Below are positions 8,656-16,426 of a stretch of DNA of 64,000 bases, piece by piece (position 1 is the first letter of the stretch; every line of letters starts with the position of its first letter). Position numbers and translations under genes: made by a program. Below the pieces are notes generated by a model, which worked only from the letters and a program-made list of their open reading frames with translations, had not been told where the DNA came from and did not search any database. This DNA comes from Paenibacillus lautus NBRC 15380. Its GTDB lineage: Bacteria > Bacillota > Bacilli > Paenibacillales > Paenibacillaceae. The stretch covers positions 1 through 64,000 of the forward strand of contig NZ_BIMF01000018.1 of assembly GCF_004000945.1 (NCBI RefSeq), written 5' to 3'.

Positions 8656-8694
8656 GTCTGTCTACTGAGAAAGTACGTCGACAGACGTTTTTCT
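8656..8694. terminator. Hairpin with T-run between yjbQ and the sulfate operon
   Basis: GTCTGTC pairs with GACAGAC around a 17-base loop, followed by GTTTTTC on the + strand. It lies upstream of the promoter of the sulfate operon and upstream of yjbQ on the other strand, so it would insulate the two divergent units rather than end either gene. Confidence 0.4.
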
Positions 8695-8736
8695 TACCAT
8701 TTCTATTATTTTACCCGATAAAGTGCAAAAGATGGA

Positions 8737-8766
8737 TTGACGATGGGATTCAGCTTTTGGTAAAGT
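8737..8766 (+). promoter_or_regulatory. Candidate sigma-A promoter of the sulfate uptake operon
   Basis: TTGACG at 8737-8742 and TAAAGT at 8761-8766 with an 18-bp spacer, about 95 bp before cysT. I see no S-box, T-box or obvious CymR site in the leader. Confidence 0.45.
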
Positions 8767-8861
8767 ATGTGTAAAGAAAACCAAGTATACAAATAGGAAA
8801 TATAAAGATGGTTTGTGAAAGTGTCGACCGGAATGCCATCCGGAGGCGGGAGGGATACGAT

Positions 8862-9677
8862 ATGACAACATGGATTCGTCATAAAGGTTGGACTTGGGGG
8901 TTTCGAAGTACCGTACTGCTTTATTTTCTTGCCTTGATCGTACTGCCGATCTTTGGGGTATATGTGCAATCATTCTCAGCAGGATGGAGTCATTTTACGG
9001 AGAGCATTATGGATCCGATCGCGTGGAAGGCTGTGCTGCTTACCATCAAGCTGGGCGTCATCTCTACTTTCATCAACGTGCTTATCGGAACGATGATTGC
9101 ATGGGTGCTTATACGCTATAGGTTTCCGGGAAGGACGCTGCTGAACAGTCTGGTCGACCTGCCCTTTGCGCTGCCGACAGCCGTAGGCGGTCTGATGATA
9201 TTGCTGCTGCTGGGACCCGGGAGCTTTCTCGGTGGTTTGGCAGAGAAATTGGGTTTTGAAATTGTGTTCCACCAGCCCGCGATTGTGATAGCGATGATGT
9301 TTGTCACGTTTCCGTTTGTTATCCGGGCGGTTCAGCCGCTGCTGGAGGAGCTTGACCCGCTGGAGGAAGAAGCGGCCTATACGATGGGGGCTTCCAGGAC
9401 GAGAACCTTTTTTAAAGTTATCCTGCCGTCGATGCTGCCGGGGATTATCAGCGGAGGGATGCTGGCATTCTCAAGGGCGTTGGCCGAATTCGGGGCCGTT
9501 GTCTTGGTGGCTGGCAACATTCCGGGAAGAACGCTGATTGCATCGGTTTTTATTTTTGGTGAGGTCGAGAGCGATAATCCTGCTGGAGCAGCTGCGGTAT
9601 CGATTCTGCTCCTTACCCTCTCTTTCATCATCCTCTGGGTGATCAATGCCGTTCAGCAGAGGGGGAGACGAGTTTGA
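8862..9677 (+). CDS. cysT: Sulfate ABC transporter permease CysT
   Basis: Inner-membrane permease of the sulfate/thiosulfate ABC importer, 271 residues, with six predicted membrane segments. The EAA loop that contacts the ATPase is visible as EEEAAYTMGASRTRTFFKVILPSMLPGIISG. ATG 8862 follows GGAGGCGGGAGGG; the longer upstream frame from GTG 8808 lacks such a site. It is the first gene of the cysT-cysW-cysA-sbp operon, and its TGA overlaps the TTG start of cysW. Close relatives include molybdate permeases, but two distinct permeases plus a CysA-like ATPase with C-terminal domain argue for sulfate. Confidence 0.88.
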   Translation: MTTWIRHKGWTWGFRSTVLLYFLALIVLPIFGVYVQSFSAGWSHFTESIMDPIAWKAVLLTIKLGVISTFINVLIGTMIAWVLIRYRFPGRTLLNSLVDLPFALPTAVGGLMILLLLGPGSFLGGLAEKLGFEIVFHQPAIVIAMMFVTFPFVIRAVQPLLEELDPLEEEAAYTMGASRTRTFFKVILPSMLPGIISGGMLAFSRALAEFGAVVLVAGNIPGRTLIASVFIFGEVESDNPAGAAAVSILLLTLSFIILWVINAVQQRGRRV

Positions 9678-10471
9678 GACGTCTGTGGATCGGGCTTACG
9701 TACGCCGTATTTATCATTCTGCTAATCATCCCCCTGTCTCGAATTGCGATCGGTGCGTTTGATAAAGGGCTGAGCGGGTTTGCCGAAGGTCTGTTCAGGC
9801 CGGAAGCCCTGCATGCCCTGATGATGACGGGTCTTATTGTGGTATTCGTTACGTTCTTTAATGCGTTATTTGGCATCATGATGGCGTTGTACCTGGTACG
9901 GGCGAATTGGCTCAGCCGAAAGATCAAAGGCATCCTGAACAGCATTGTCGATCTGCCCTACGCTGTATCGCCGGTTATCGGCGGTTTGATGATTGTACTG
10001 CTGCTCGGACCTGACAGCATCATCGGCGGTTTTTTTGAAGGGATCGGGTTTAAGGTGGTTTATGCTTTCCCGGGCATGGTGATCGCGACACTCTTCGTCA
10101 CGTTTCCGCTCATGGTTCGCGAAGTCATGCCTGTCCTGCAGGAAATTGGAAATGATCAGGAACAAGCGGCAGCGACGCTAGGGGCTTACGAATGGACAAC
10201 GTTCCGGAAAGTAACGTGGCCTTCCATCCGGTGGGCTGTCGTGTATGGCCTGGTGCTCACGGTAGCCCGTTCATTGGGCGAGTTTGGTGCCGTGCTGGTG
10301 GTGTCCGGTAATATCATGAACAAAACTCAGACGGCGACGACGCTGGTATATCAGGATGTGGAGAATTTTAACGTGGCTGCGGCGAATGGCGTCGCATTGG
10401 TATTGGCTGCCTTCTCGGTAGGACTTTTGCTGCTGATGGAATGGGCCAAAAAAAGAAAGGATGTGCATTGA
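9674..10471 (+). CDS. cysW: Sulfate ABC transporter permease CysW
   Basis: Second membrane subunit of the sulfate importer, 265 residues, six membrane segments. The EAA loop DQEQAAATLGAYEWTTFRKVTWPSI is present. The start is a TTG at 9674 that overlaps the cysT stop (TTGA), with AGGGGGAGA upstream inside cysT, so the two are translationally coupled. The paired CysT and CysW would form the heterodimeric channel energised by CysA. Confidence 0.88.
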   Translation: MRRLWIGLTYAVFIILLIIPLSRIAIGAFDKGLSGFAEGLFRPEALHALMMTGLIVVFVTFFNALFGIMMALYLVRANWLSRKIKGILNSIVDLPYAVSPVIGGLMIVLLLGPDSIIGGFFEGIGFKVVYAFPGMVIATLFVTFPLMVREVMPVLQEIGNDQEQAAATLGAYEWTTFRKVTWPSIRWAVVYGLVLTVARSLGEFGAVLVVSGNIMNKTQTATTLVYQDVENFNVAAANGVALVLAAFSVGLLLLMEWAKKRKDVH

Positions 10472-10472
10472 T

Positions 10473-11537
10473 ATGCATGTGGAAGTTCGCGATCTGAACA
10501 AGCATTTCGGTACGTTTCATGCGGTCAAAGATGTCAGCTTTGAGATTGAGAAGGGACATCTGATCGGACTTCTGGGGCCCAGCGGAGGCGGTAAAACGTC
10601 CATCCTGCGCATGCTGGCCGGGCTTGAGAATCCGGACTCCGGGCAAATCTCCTTTCATGGCCAAGTAGTCAATGATCTGCCGCCGCAAGAGCGCGGGATC
10701 GGCTTTGTGTTCCAGAACTATGCCTTATTTAAACATATGACCGTGTTTGATAACATCGCTTTCGGTTTGAAGGTGAAGAAGACTCCCAAAGCCATCATCA
10801 AGGACCGGGTGATGGAGCTGGTGGAGCTGACCGGTTTAAAAGGTTTCGAGAGCCGCTATCCGCACCAGTTATCGGGCGGACAGCGTCAGCGTGTAGCCTT
10901 TGCCAGAGCGCTGGCGCCCGAACCGCAGCTGCTCTTATTGGATGAACCGTTTGCCGCCATCGATGCGAAGATCCGTCAGGAGCTGCGCTCCTGGCTTCGC
11001 GAGCTGATCGAGCGGGTCGGCATTACATCGATTTTTGTTACGCATGACCAGGATGAGGCGATTGAAGTCGCGGACGAAATTATGATTATTAATCAGGGGC
11101 GCGTTGAGCAGAAGGGGACGCCTTGGGATATTTACAAGGAGCCGAAGACGCCGTTTGTCGCTTCATTCATAGGGGAATCTACCGTGATTTCGAGCGCGGC
11201 TGAGCTGAAGGGATTTGAGGCAGCGGCTAACAAGAATGCGACGCGTGCGCTGATTCGCCCGGAATATATCGAGATTGGAAGCAAGCATGATTTCAGCGTG
11301 CTGTCTGCAACGGAGACGGGGATCGTTCGTCATCTGCATTTTCGCGGCAGCGAATGGCTGGTGGAGGTGGAGGTTAAGGGACATAAGCTGATCACCTACC
11401 GTTCACTGGAGAAGGAAACGCTGCAGCCGGGTCAAGAGGTCCGCGTCCTCGTTCACCGGGCTTATCTCTTTAATGAGGAGCACAGCTGGATCGAGGAGAA
11501 TCGACTGAAGGTCGACCCGATGCCAATTATGATCTGA
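10473..11537 (+). CDS. cysA: Sulfate ABC transporter ATP-binding protein CysA
   Basis: ATPase subunit of the sulfate importer, 354 residues. Walker A is GPSGGGKT (about 35-42), the Q-loop is FVFQNYALF, the signature is LSGGQRQR (133-140), Walker B is LLLLDEP (153-159) and the H-loop is FVTHDQDEA. A C-terminal regulatory domain of about 110 residues follows, with the TOBE-like IRPEYIEIG and VEVEVKGHKLITYR segments seen in CysA. ATG 10473 is preferred to the in-frame ATG 10461 because AAAGGA is then correctly spaced and 10461 lies within the cysW end. The next gene follows within 40 bases. Confidence 0.9.
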   Translation: MHVEVRDLNKHFGTFHAVKDVSFEIEKGHLIGLLGPSGGGKTSILRMLAGLENPDSGQISFHGQVVNDLPPQERGIGFVFQNYALFKHMTVFDNIAFGLKVKKTPKAIIKDRVMELVELTGLKGFESRYPHQLSGGQRQRVAFARALAPEPQLLLLDEPFAAIDAKIRQELRSWLRELIERVGITSIFVTHDQDEAIEVADEIMIINQGRVEQKGTPWDIYKEPKTPFVASFIGESTVISSAAELKGFEAAANKNATRALIRPEYIEIGSKHDFSVLSATETGIVRHLHFRGSEWLVEVEVKGHKLITYRSLEKETLQPGQEVRVLVHRAYLFNEEHSWIEENRLKVDPMPIMI

Positions 11538-11572
11538 TGGTTCAAAATATCCGAAGGGAAGTGGATTCATTC

Positions 11573-12631
11573 ATGCGGATCTTGAATATGAAACGTACCT
11601 CATTCCTGCTGGTTGGCATGGCGCTTCTCTTCAGTTTTTTCATGGCAGGATGCGTCAGTGATCAGCCTGATAGCGAGGAAGTGACATCCCCAACCGGAGA
11701 GAGAACGATCGTTCTGGGCGCGTATAGCGTGGCCAGAGACGCCCTGTCCGAGATCATCCCTGCTTTTCAAGCGCAGTGGAAGGAACAGACGGGAGAAACC
11801 GTTCGGTTTCAGGAATCCTACGAGGCTTCCGGAACACAAGCTCGTGCCATCACGGGCGGATTCGAGGCCGACGTAACGCTGCTTGCCATGGAAGGGGATG
11901 TCGACAAACTGGTCAGGGAAGGGCTTGTGGACCCCGAATGGAAATCTCAGCCGTATAACGGCATGGTGACACGTTCGATTGTCGTTCTCGGCACGCGCGA
12001 GGGAAATCCGAAAGGGATACGGGATTTCGACGATCTGACCCGATCGGACGTCAAGGTGCTGTATCCGAATCCGAAGACCTCGGGCGGTGCGCAGTGGGAT
12101 ATTAACGCGATCTACGGCGCGGGGCTGAAACAATCGGAAGAGAACGGAAAGCGTGATCCTGCCGAAGCGAAAGCTTTCCTTGAAGCGGTTCACCGCAATG
12201 TGGAGTCGCTCGATAAAAGCGGGCGGGCTTCGATGGCGGCTTTTGAATACGGGGTCGGAGATGTAATCGTAACGTATGAGAATGAGCTGCTTGCCCGGAT
12301 TGCCCAAGGCGTCCAGTATGATATCGTTGTGCCGCAGCATACGATGCTGATCGAGAACCCCGCTGCAGTCGTCAAACGTTTCGCTGAAAAACATGGCACG
12401 GAGGATGTATCGGCGGCTTTTGTGGAGTACTTGCGCACGCCGGAGGCGCAGAGCATATTCGTGAAATATGGGTTCCGTCCGGTTGAAGAATCGGTGTATG
12501 AACAGACGAAGGATCAGTTTTCCAACCCGCCGGGGCTATTCGATATCGAGTATCTGGGCGGATGGGATCAGGTGCGCGAGACGCTGTATTCCAAGCGAGG
12601 GGTTTGGTATCAGGTGCTGGCCGGGCTATGA
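11573..12631 (+). CDS. sbp: Sulfate-binding lipoprotein (extracytoplasmic solute receptor)
   Basis: Captures sulfate or thiosulfate outside the membrane and delivers it to CysTW. The precursor has 352 residues with a lipoprotein signal peptide; the lipobox FMAGC puts the lipidated cysteine at residue 27. The mature part carries typical Sbp/CysP segments: YEASGTQARAITGG, DVTLLAMEGDVDKL, YPNPKTSGGAQWDINAIYG and VIVTYENELLA. ATG 11573 (MRILNMKR) is preferred to the in-frame ATG 11537 that overlaps the cysA stop, because the signal peptide begins there. Being last in the operon is less common than first. Confidence 0.88.
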   Translation: MRILNMKRTSFLLVGMALLFSFFMAGCVSDQPDSEEVTSPTGERTIVLGAYSVARDALSEIIPAFQAQWKEQTGETVRFQESYEASGTQARAITGGFEADVTLLAMEGDVDKLVREGLVDPEWKSQPYNGMVTRSIVVLGTREGNPKGIRDFDDLTRSDVKVLYPNPKTSGGAQWDINAIYGAGLKQSEENGKRDPAEAKAFLEAVHRNVESLDKSGRASMAAFEYGVGDVIVTYENELLARIAQGVQYDIVVPQHTMLIENPAAVVKRFAEKHGTEDVSAAFVEYLRTPEAQSIFVKYGFRPVEESVYEQTKDQFSNPPGLFDIEYLGGWDQVRETLYSKRGVWYQVLAGL

Positions 12632-12726
12632 TACTTGATGGCAGACGGAGCGTTGGATGGACTCATGAGGGATAGTCGTGTGCTGAGTTCCGTTTCGTAA
12701 ATGGCCCGTCGATCAAAAAAAGAGAA

Positions 12727-12766
12727 AGCGAGCCGTCCAGGATCTACTGGGCCGGCTCGCTTATTT
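12727..12766. terminator. Bidirectional terminator between sbp and the GNAT gene
   Basis: AGCGAGCCG pairs with CGGCTCGCT; TTATTT follows on + and TTTCTCTTTTTTT on -. It serves the two converging genes. Confidence 0.75.
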
Positions 12767-12854
12767 GTACGTACAGAATATTAGCAATCGTCTGAATAAT
12801 GCCTCATGCGCTGCAAGTATTCTGTGTATAGGGATTTTGCAGTACAATCTTGCT

Positions 12855-13421
12855 CTATACGCGTGCTTTCCGAGCTTCCCATTCTTCGCGCAGAATGCCC
12901 ATGCGAATGGAATCGTAGTAGACGCCCTCGTAATATCTGCACTTCCGCATGCGGCCTTCGAGCTGCATGCCGACCTTCTCCGCGCAGCGCATCATTCTCG
13001 GATTGCCGGACCAGGTGGTGATGCCGACACGGGCGATGGTGAGATTTTGGAACAGGCATTCCACCCACAGCGAAAGGGCTTCCGTACCGTATCCGCCGCT
13101 CCAACGGCTCGGATCGTAAATCAGGATTCCGGCTTCCAGCCAGCGTGAGGCTTCATGCTCCCAATAGAACGTGACGATGCCAATCGTCTTTCCCTCCACT
13201 TCGATGAGCAGGTCATTCGGAAATTGATCGGCTTCGAAGTCGGCGTTCCACTGCGTTTCAAATATTTCGTAGGAAATCGGCTTGAGCGGGAAATAAGGAG
13301 CGTCGTATTTTTTCCATTCCGGATTTTTGGTGCCATAGATCAGATTATATAAAACCGGGGTATCCTCGGGTTTCCTGGATCTTAGCGTAACTTTGCTGCC
13401 TTCAAGGCGAATTTTTTGCAT
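12855..13421 (-). CDS. GNAT family N-acetyltransferase (RimJ/RimL type)
   Basis: Protein of 188 residues with the acetyl-CoA fold of the RimJ/RimL branch: an N-terminal LRSRKPEDTPVLYNLIYG segment, the central sheet, and the pyrophosphate-binding loop in DPSRWSGGYGTEALSLWVECLF (R/Q-x-x-G-x-G/A position). The C-terminal NPRMMRCAEKVGMQLEGRMRKC segment is the usual GFxxEG-type end of this branch. The acceptor is unknown; this branch includes ribosomal-protein, diamine and antibiotic acetyltransferases. ATG 13421 follows GAAAGGA. It is monocistronic, with a shared terminator at its 3' end. Confidence 0.85.
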   Translation of the reverse strand: MQKIRLEGSKVTLRSRKPEDTPVLYNLIYGTKNPEWKKYDAPYFPLKPISYEIFETQWNADFEADQFPNDLLIEVEGKTIGIVTFYWEHEASRWLEAGILIYDPSRWSGGYGTEALSLWVECLFQNLTIARVGITTWSGNPRMMRCAEKVGMQLEGRMRKCRYYEGVYYDSIRMGILREEWEARKARV

Positions 13422-13610
13422 ATGTAGAAATTCCTTTCGCTCTGTATTCTGTACATGCTTAAGTACGTTGCGGGTTCTCTACATTGTAACGGTGAAGAAG
13501 TTGATTGCCAACTAAATTTGGATAAATGATCCTTTATATGAAACATTAGGCGGTATCATTCCGTCAATAGCAGATAGACAAAGAATCTGACATTGAAGGG
13601 GGACAAGGTT

Positions 13611-14891
13611 ATGCGAAAAAGAAAGGTACTCACAGGTCTATGCTTGCTTATGGGGCTTACCGCTTGCGCTCAGGGCGGTGAGATCCAGTCAGGGGAACCG
13701 CAAGCGATTGTGGATAAGCAGCCCAAAGTGAAGGAATTGTCGGCTGAGGAACGTAAAGAGGTGTTGAGCAAGATTGATACCGGCATGGTGGAAGCGCAGA
13801 ATGATTTTGGCTTACGCTTGCATCAAGCGTTATCGAATAACCCGGAGTACGCGAACGGTAATCTGATTATTTCTCCATACAGCATTACGCAAGCTTTGGC
13901 ACTGGCCTATAACGGGACAGCAGGCGGTACGGCCGCCGAGATGTCCGACGTACTTGGATGGAAGGGCATGAGTGTGGCCGATATCAACGACGGGAACCGC
14001 CAGCTGCGATCATTGCTGGAGAACGGAGGAGGCGTCGTGCTGAATGTGGCCAATTCCGTGTGGCACACGCAAGGCATTGAGATGAAGAAGACGTATTTGC
14101 AGGCCGTTAAGGATAGCTATCGTGCTGAAGTTAAGGAGGCCGACTTGATGCATGCCGATGCCATGGATGCCATAAACCAGTGGGTGAACGACAAGACGAG
14201 CGGCATGATCCCTTCGATATATGATAAGCCTCCGGGCGGCGTTGCGGTTCTGATCAATGCCATTTATTTTAACGGCGGGTGGATGGATGAATTTGATCCG
14301 GCGAATACCGTAGATGAAGAATTTACGCTTTCTGACGGCACCACTCAAAAAATTCCGATGATGAAGCGGGAAGGACGATACAGTTACAAAGAAGGGGAGT
14401 CCTGGCAGGCGATCCGCATTCCTTACGGAGATGGCCGCATGCATATGCTGGTCATCCTGCCGAAGGACTCCTCATCCATGGATGAGCTGCAGCAGCAGTT
14501 GTGGAAGGATGCGTCCGTCTGGAAAGGCGATTTCCCGCATGAGACCATCCAGCTTGGGCTGCCCAAATTCAAGGTAGAACAGACCTTTGAGCTCCCAGAT
14601 GCGCTTCAAAGCCTGGGGATGATCCAGGCATTCGACAGCGATGCAGCTGATTTTAGCGCCATGGCAGCTGATGGAGAGAAATTTTGGATTGATAAGATAA
14701 AACATAAAACCGTAGTTGATGTCAGCGAAAAGGGCACGGAGGCCGCCGCGATTACAGCGGTCGGGATCGATACAACCGCAGCTGAGCCTACTGAGCCGAT
14801 CGCCATGAATATCAACCGCCCTTTTTTCTTTGCTATTGAAGATCGGGATACCGGCACCTGGTTATTTATGGGGTCTGTTTTGAAACCTTAG
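13611..14891 (+). CDS. Serpin-family protease inhibitor, predicted lipoprotein
   Basis: A bacterial serpin of 426 residues anchored by a lipobox (LTAC, cysteine at residue 19). The fold is complete: NLIISPYSITQALALAYNGT (helix B region), NAIYFNGGW (strand 3A), the MHMLVILPK strand, and the C-terminal NRPFFFAIEDRDTGTWLFMG. The reactive-centre hinge EKGTEAAAITAV starts at about residue 373 and has the small residues needed for loop insertion, so an inhibitory serpin is likely. By counting from the P17 glutamate, P1 would be Thr389, but the loop is about four residues longer than in alpha1-antitrypsin so this is uncertain. ATG 13611 follows GAAGGGGG. Its target protease is unknown. Confidence 0.9.
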   Translation: MRKRKVLTGLCLLMGLTACAQGGEIQSGEPQAIVDKQPKVKELSAEERKEVLSKIDTGMVEAQNDFGLRLHQALSNNPEYANGNLIISPYSITQALALAYNGTAGGTAAEMSDVLGWKGMSVADINDGNRQLRSLLENGGGVVLNVANSVWHTQGIEMKKTYLQAVKDSYRAEVKEADLMHADAMDAINQWVNDKTSGMIPSIYDKPPGGVAVLINAIYFNGGWMDEFDPANTVDEEFTLSDGTTQKIPMMKREGRYSYKEGESWQAIRIPYGDGRMHMLVILPKDSSSMDELQQQLWKDASVWKGDFPHETIQLGLPKFKVEQTFELPDALQSLGMIQAFDSDAADFSAMAADGEKFWIDKIKHKTVVDVSEKGTEAAAITAVGIDTTAAEPTEPIAMNINRPFFFAIEDRDTGTWLFMGSVLKP

Positions 14892-14946
14892 CATATACTA
14901 TACCAACATGCGCCTGCCATAATTTTCACCCAAAAATAGGCAACTT

Positions 14947-14955
14947 TGTTATAAT
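14947..14955 (+). promoter_or_regulatory. Extended -10 promoter of the TIR-like gene
   Basis: TGTTATAAT at 14947-14955 is a perfect -10 with an extended TGn, 43 bp upstream of the GTG start. It shows that the TIR-like gene is transcribed separately from the serpin gene. Confidence 0.6.
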
Positions 14956-14997
14956 GGTCGAATAAGACTAAAATGTATAACAAAGGGAGAATAGGAT

Positions 14998-16032
14998 GTG
15001 CCTATGACCATACCGAAGCCGAATTTATTCATAGGTTCTTCCAGAGAGGCCATCAAGTATGCAAGGGCGATCCACGAACAGCTTAAACGGTCCGCCCAAG
15101 TGACGCCTTGGTACGGCGGAACGTTCGGGGCAAACATGTATACGATGGAAGCTTTGGAGAAGCAGCTGGCGTCCAGTGATTTTGGTGTGTTCGTCTTTTC
15201 TCCGGATGATGTCGCACTCATTCGAGGCAAACATGTATTTGTTACCCGCGACAACACGCTGTTCGAGATGGGGCTGTATTGGGGAAGGCTCGGGCGGCGA
15301 AGGGTGTACTGCATCATCCCGGATCAGGTAGAGGCAGACAGCAGCTCCGTTGAAGACGTTATTGTTAAGGATTACCATCTACTCTCCGACCTGCAAGGCT
15401 TAACGCTGCTCGAATACGAACTGCGAAGCGATGACGATTACAAATCAGCTGTTGATGTCGCTTGCGGGCATATTCTGAGCGCGATCGAAACCGAAGGATT
15501 CTACAACAACCCGAGCACCGTGATTGAGCAGAAGGATGCGGAGCTGAGGCGCAAGCAAAGTGTGCTGCATTTTTTCTGGGAATATAATCGAAACGTGCAT
15601 GTGACGGATGAATCGGAAAAATATCATGCACTGAGTGAAGCTGTCCGAAACTCCTTGCTCCCGCCGGCTGCAGGGGATTTCAGGGTGACCGGCGCCGCCT
15701 TCTGGGGCCGAAGAGATGAAGGCATTGCCCAAATTGGGGGTAATGTAGGTAGAGGACGGTATTTCCCGTTCGATGGGAATAAGGAACATTCGCCAAGTAA
15801 CCAGTCGATTTATGTGATGGATGTCTATCATAGTGGAAAATGGGCATTTTATCACGAAGAGGAAGTTGCACAGGTGTATGTGTTCTGCTATCCTTTAGGA
15901 GTAAATCATGTATTGTCCGTGCATTTTACGGGACATGAGATTCTTACGGATGAAGATCTCGCGGAGGTTGTAGAACAGAATCGTGAGCTGCTTCGTACCA
16001 TCAGGCATTTAGTTGGAGGGGATTCGTCGTGA
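14998..16032 (+). CDS. TIR-like nucleotide-binding domain protein with a C-terminal putative sensor domain
   Basis: Protein of 344 residues. Residues 8-160 match the predicted nucleotide-binding TIR-like family (PF10137 type): KPNLFIGSSREAIKYARAI, a DFGVFVFSPDD strand near 61-71, and RDNTLFEMGLYWGRLGRRRVY at 84-104, where Glu90 is the candidate NAD-hydrolase glutamate. In bacteria this fold occurs in anti-phage effectors such as TIR-STING in CBASS systems. Residues about 185-340 form a separate domain ending in a GAF-like strand-helix pattern (HVLSVHFTGHEILTDEDLAEVVEQN); I cannot name it. The start is GTG 14998 after AAAGGGAGA; ATG 15004 is an alternative. Its stop overlaps the next gene by four bases. 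An immune or stress NADase role is inference. Confidence 0.75.
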   Translation: MPMTIPKPNLFIGSSREAIKYARAIHEQLKRSAQVTPWYGGTFGANMYTMEALEKQLASSDFGVFVFSPDDVALIRGKHVFVTRDNTLFEMGLYWGRLGRRRVYCIIPDQVEADSSSVEDVIVKDYHLLSDLQGLTLLEYELRSDDDYKSAVDVACGHILSAIETEGFYNNPSTVIEQKDAELRRKQSVLHFFWEYNRNVHVTDESEKYHALSEAVRNSLLPPAAGDFRVTGAAFWGRRDEGIAQIGGNVGRGRYFPFDGNKEHSPSNQSIYVMDVYHSGKWAFYHEEEVAQVYVFCYPLGVNHVLSVHFTGHEILTDEDLAEVVEQNRELLRTIRHLVGGDSS

Positions 16033-16265
16033 GCAGGAATGAGAAGAAGAGAACGTCAGGTCATCCGCAGGGGTCCGCCAATGGCAGCAGCTGGGTGGTT
16101 CGGGGACCCGTACCGATGATGAGTACGCTGAAATCCCGGAAGCGCTCGGTTAGACGCCCAAGCAAGAATAGTGTATATGTTGGTCCTTCCGTGGAAGGTG
16201 TAGATAAGAAGTACGTCAAGGTCATCAGCGGAGCTGTTGACGATAATAAACCCTCGTTTGCTTAA
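16029..16265 (+). CDS. Small basic protein translationally coupled to the TIR-like gene
   Basis: 78-residue product, not recognised. The GTG start at 16029 overlaps the TGA of the TIR-like gene (GTGA), with TTGGAGGGG upstream inside that gene, so the two proteins are probably made together. The N-terminal 50 residues are very basic and poor in predicted secondary structure (KSRKRSVRRPSKN); the C-terminal part (YVKVISGAVDD) may form a short strand-helix. There is no signal peptide or membrane segment. A regulator, partner or inhibitor of the TIR-like protein is possible from context alone. A strong terminator follows 45 bp later, so these two genes form the whole operon. Confidence 0.65.
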   Translation: MSRNEKKRTSGHPQGSANGSSWVVRGPVPMMSTLKSRKRSVRRPSKNSVYVGPSVEGVDKKYVKVISGAVDDNKPSFA

Positions 16266-16309
16266 TGAATTGCTATCATAGCCATATCAATCGTATGACA
16301 GAAATGACG

Positions 16310-16348
16310 AAAGACCGTTCGGGATGAGCCGGGCGGTCTTTGTTTTTT
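16310..16348 (+). terminator. Intrinsic terminator of the TIR-like operon
   Basis: AAAGACCG pairs with CGGTCTTT around a 16-base loop, followed by GTTTTTTC. Confidence 0.8.
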
Positions 16349-16426
16349 CTTTGTGCGCTTATACAATATAGGGACAAGGTTTGCATAACCAAGAACGAAT
16401 CTATAAACACAAATGGGGGATGCCAT

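Noticed and set aside
8862..12631. Molybdate rather than sulfate transporter
   Set aside because: Two separate permeases, a CysA-type ATPase with C-terminal domain and an Sbp-type receptor fit sulfate; molybdate systems have one permease type and a ModA receptor.
13611..14891. Firm assignment of the serpin P1 residue as Thr389
   Set aside because: The loop length differs from the reference serpin, so counting from the hinge is not reliable enough.
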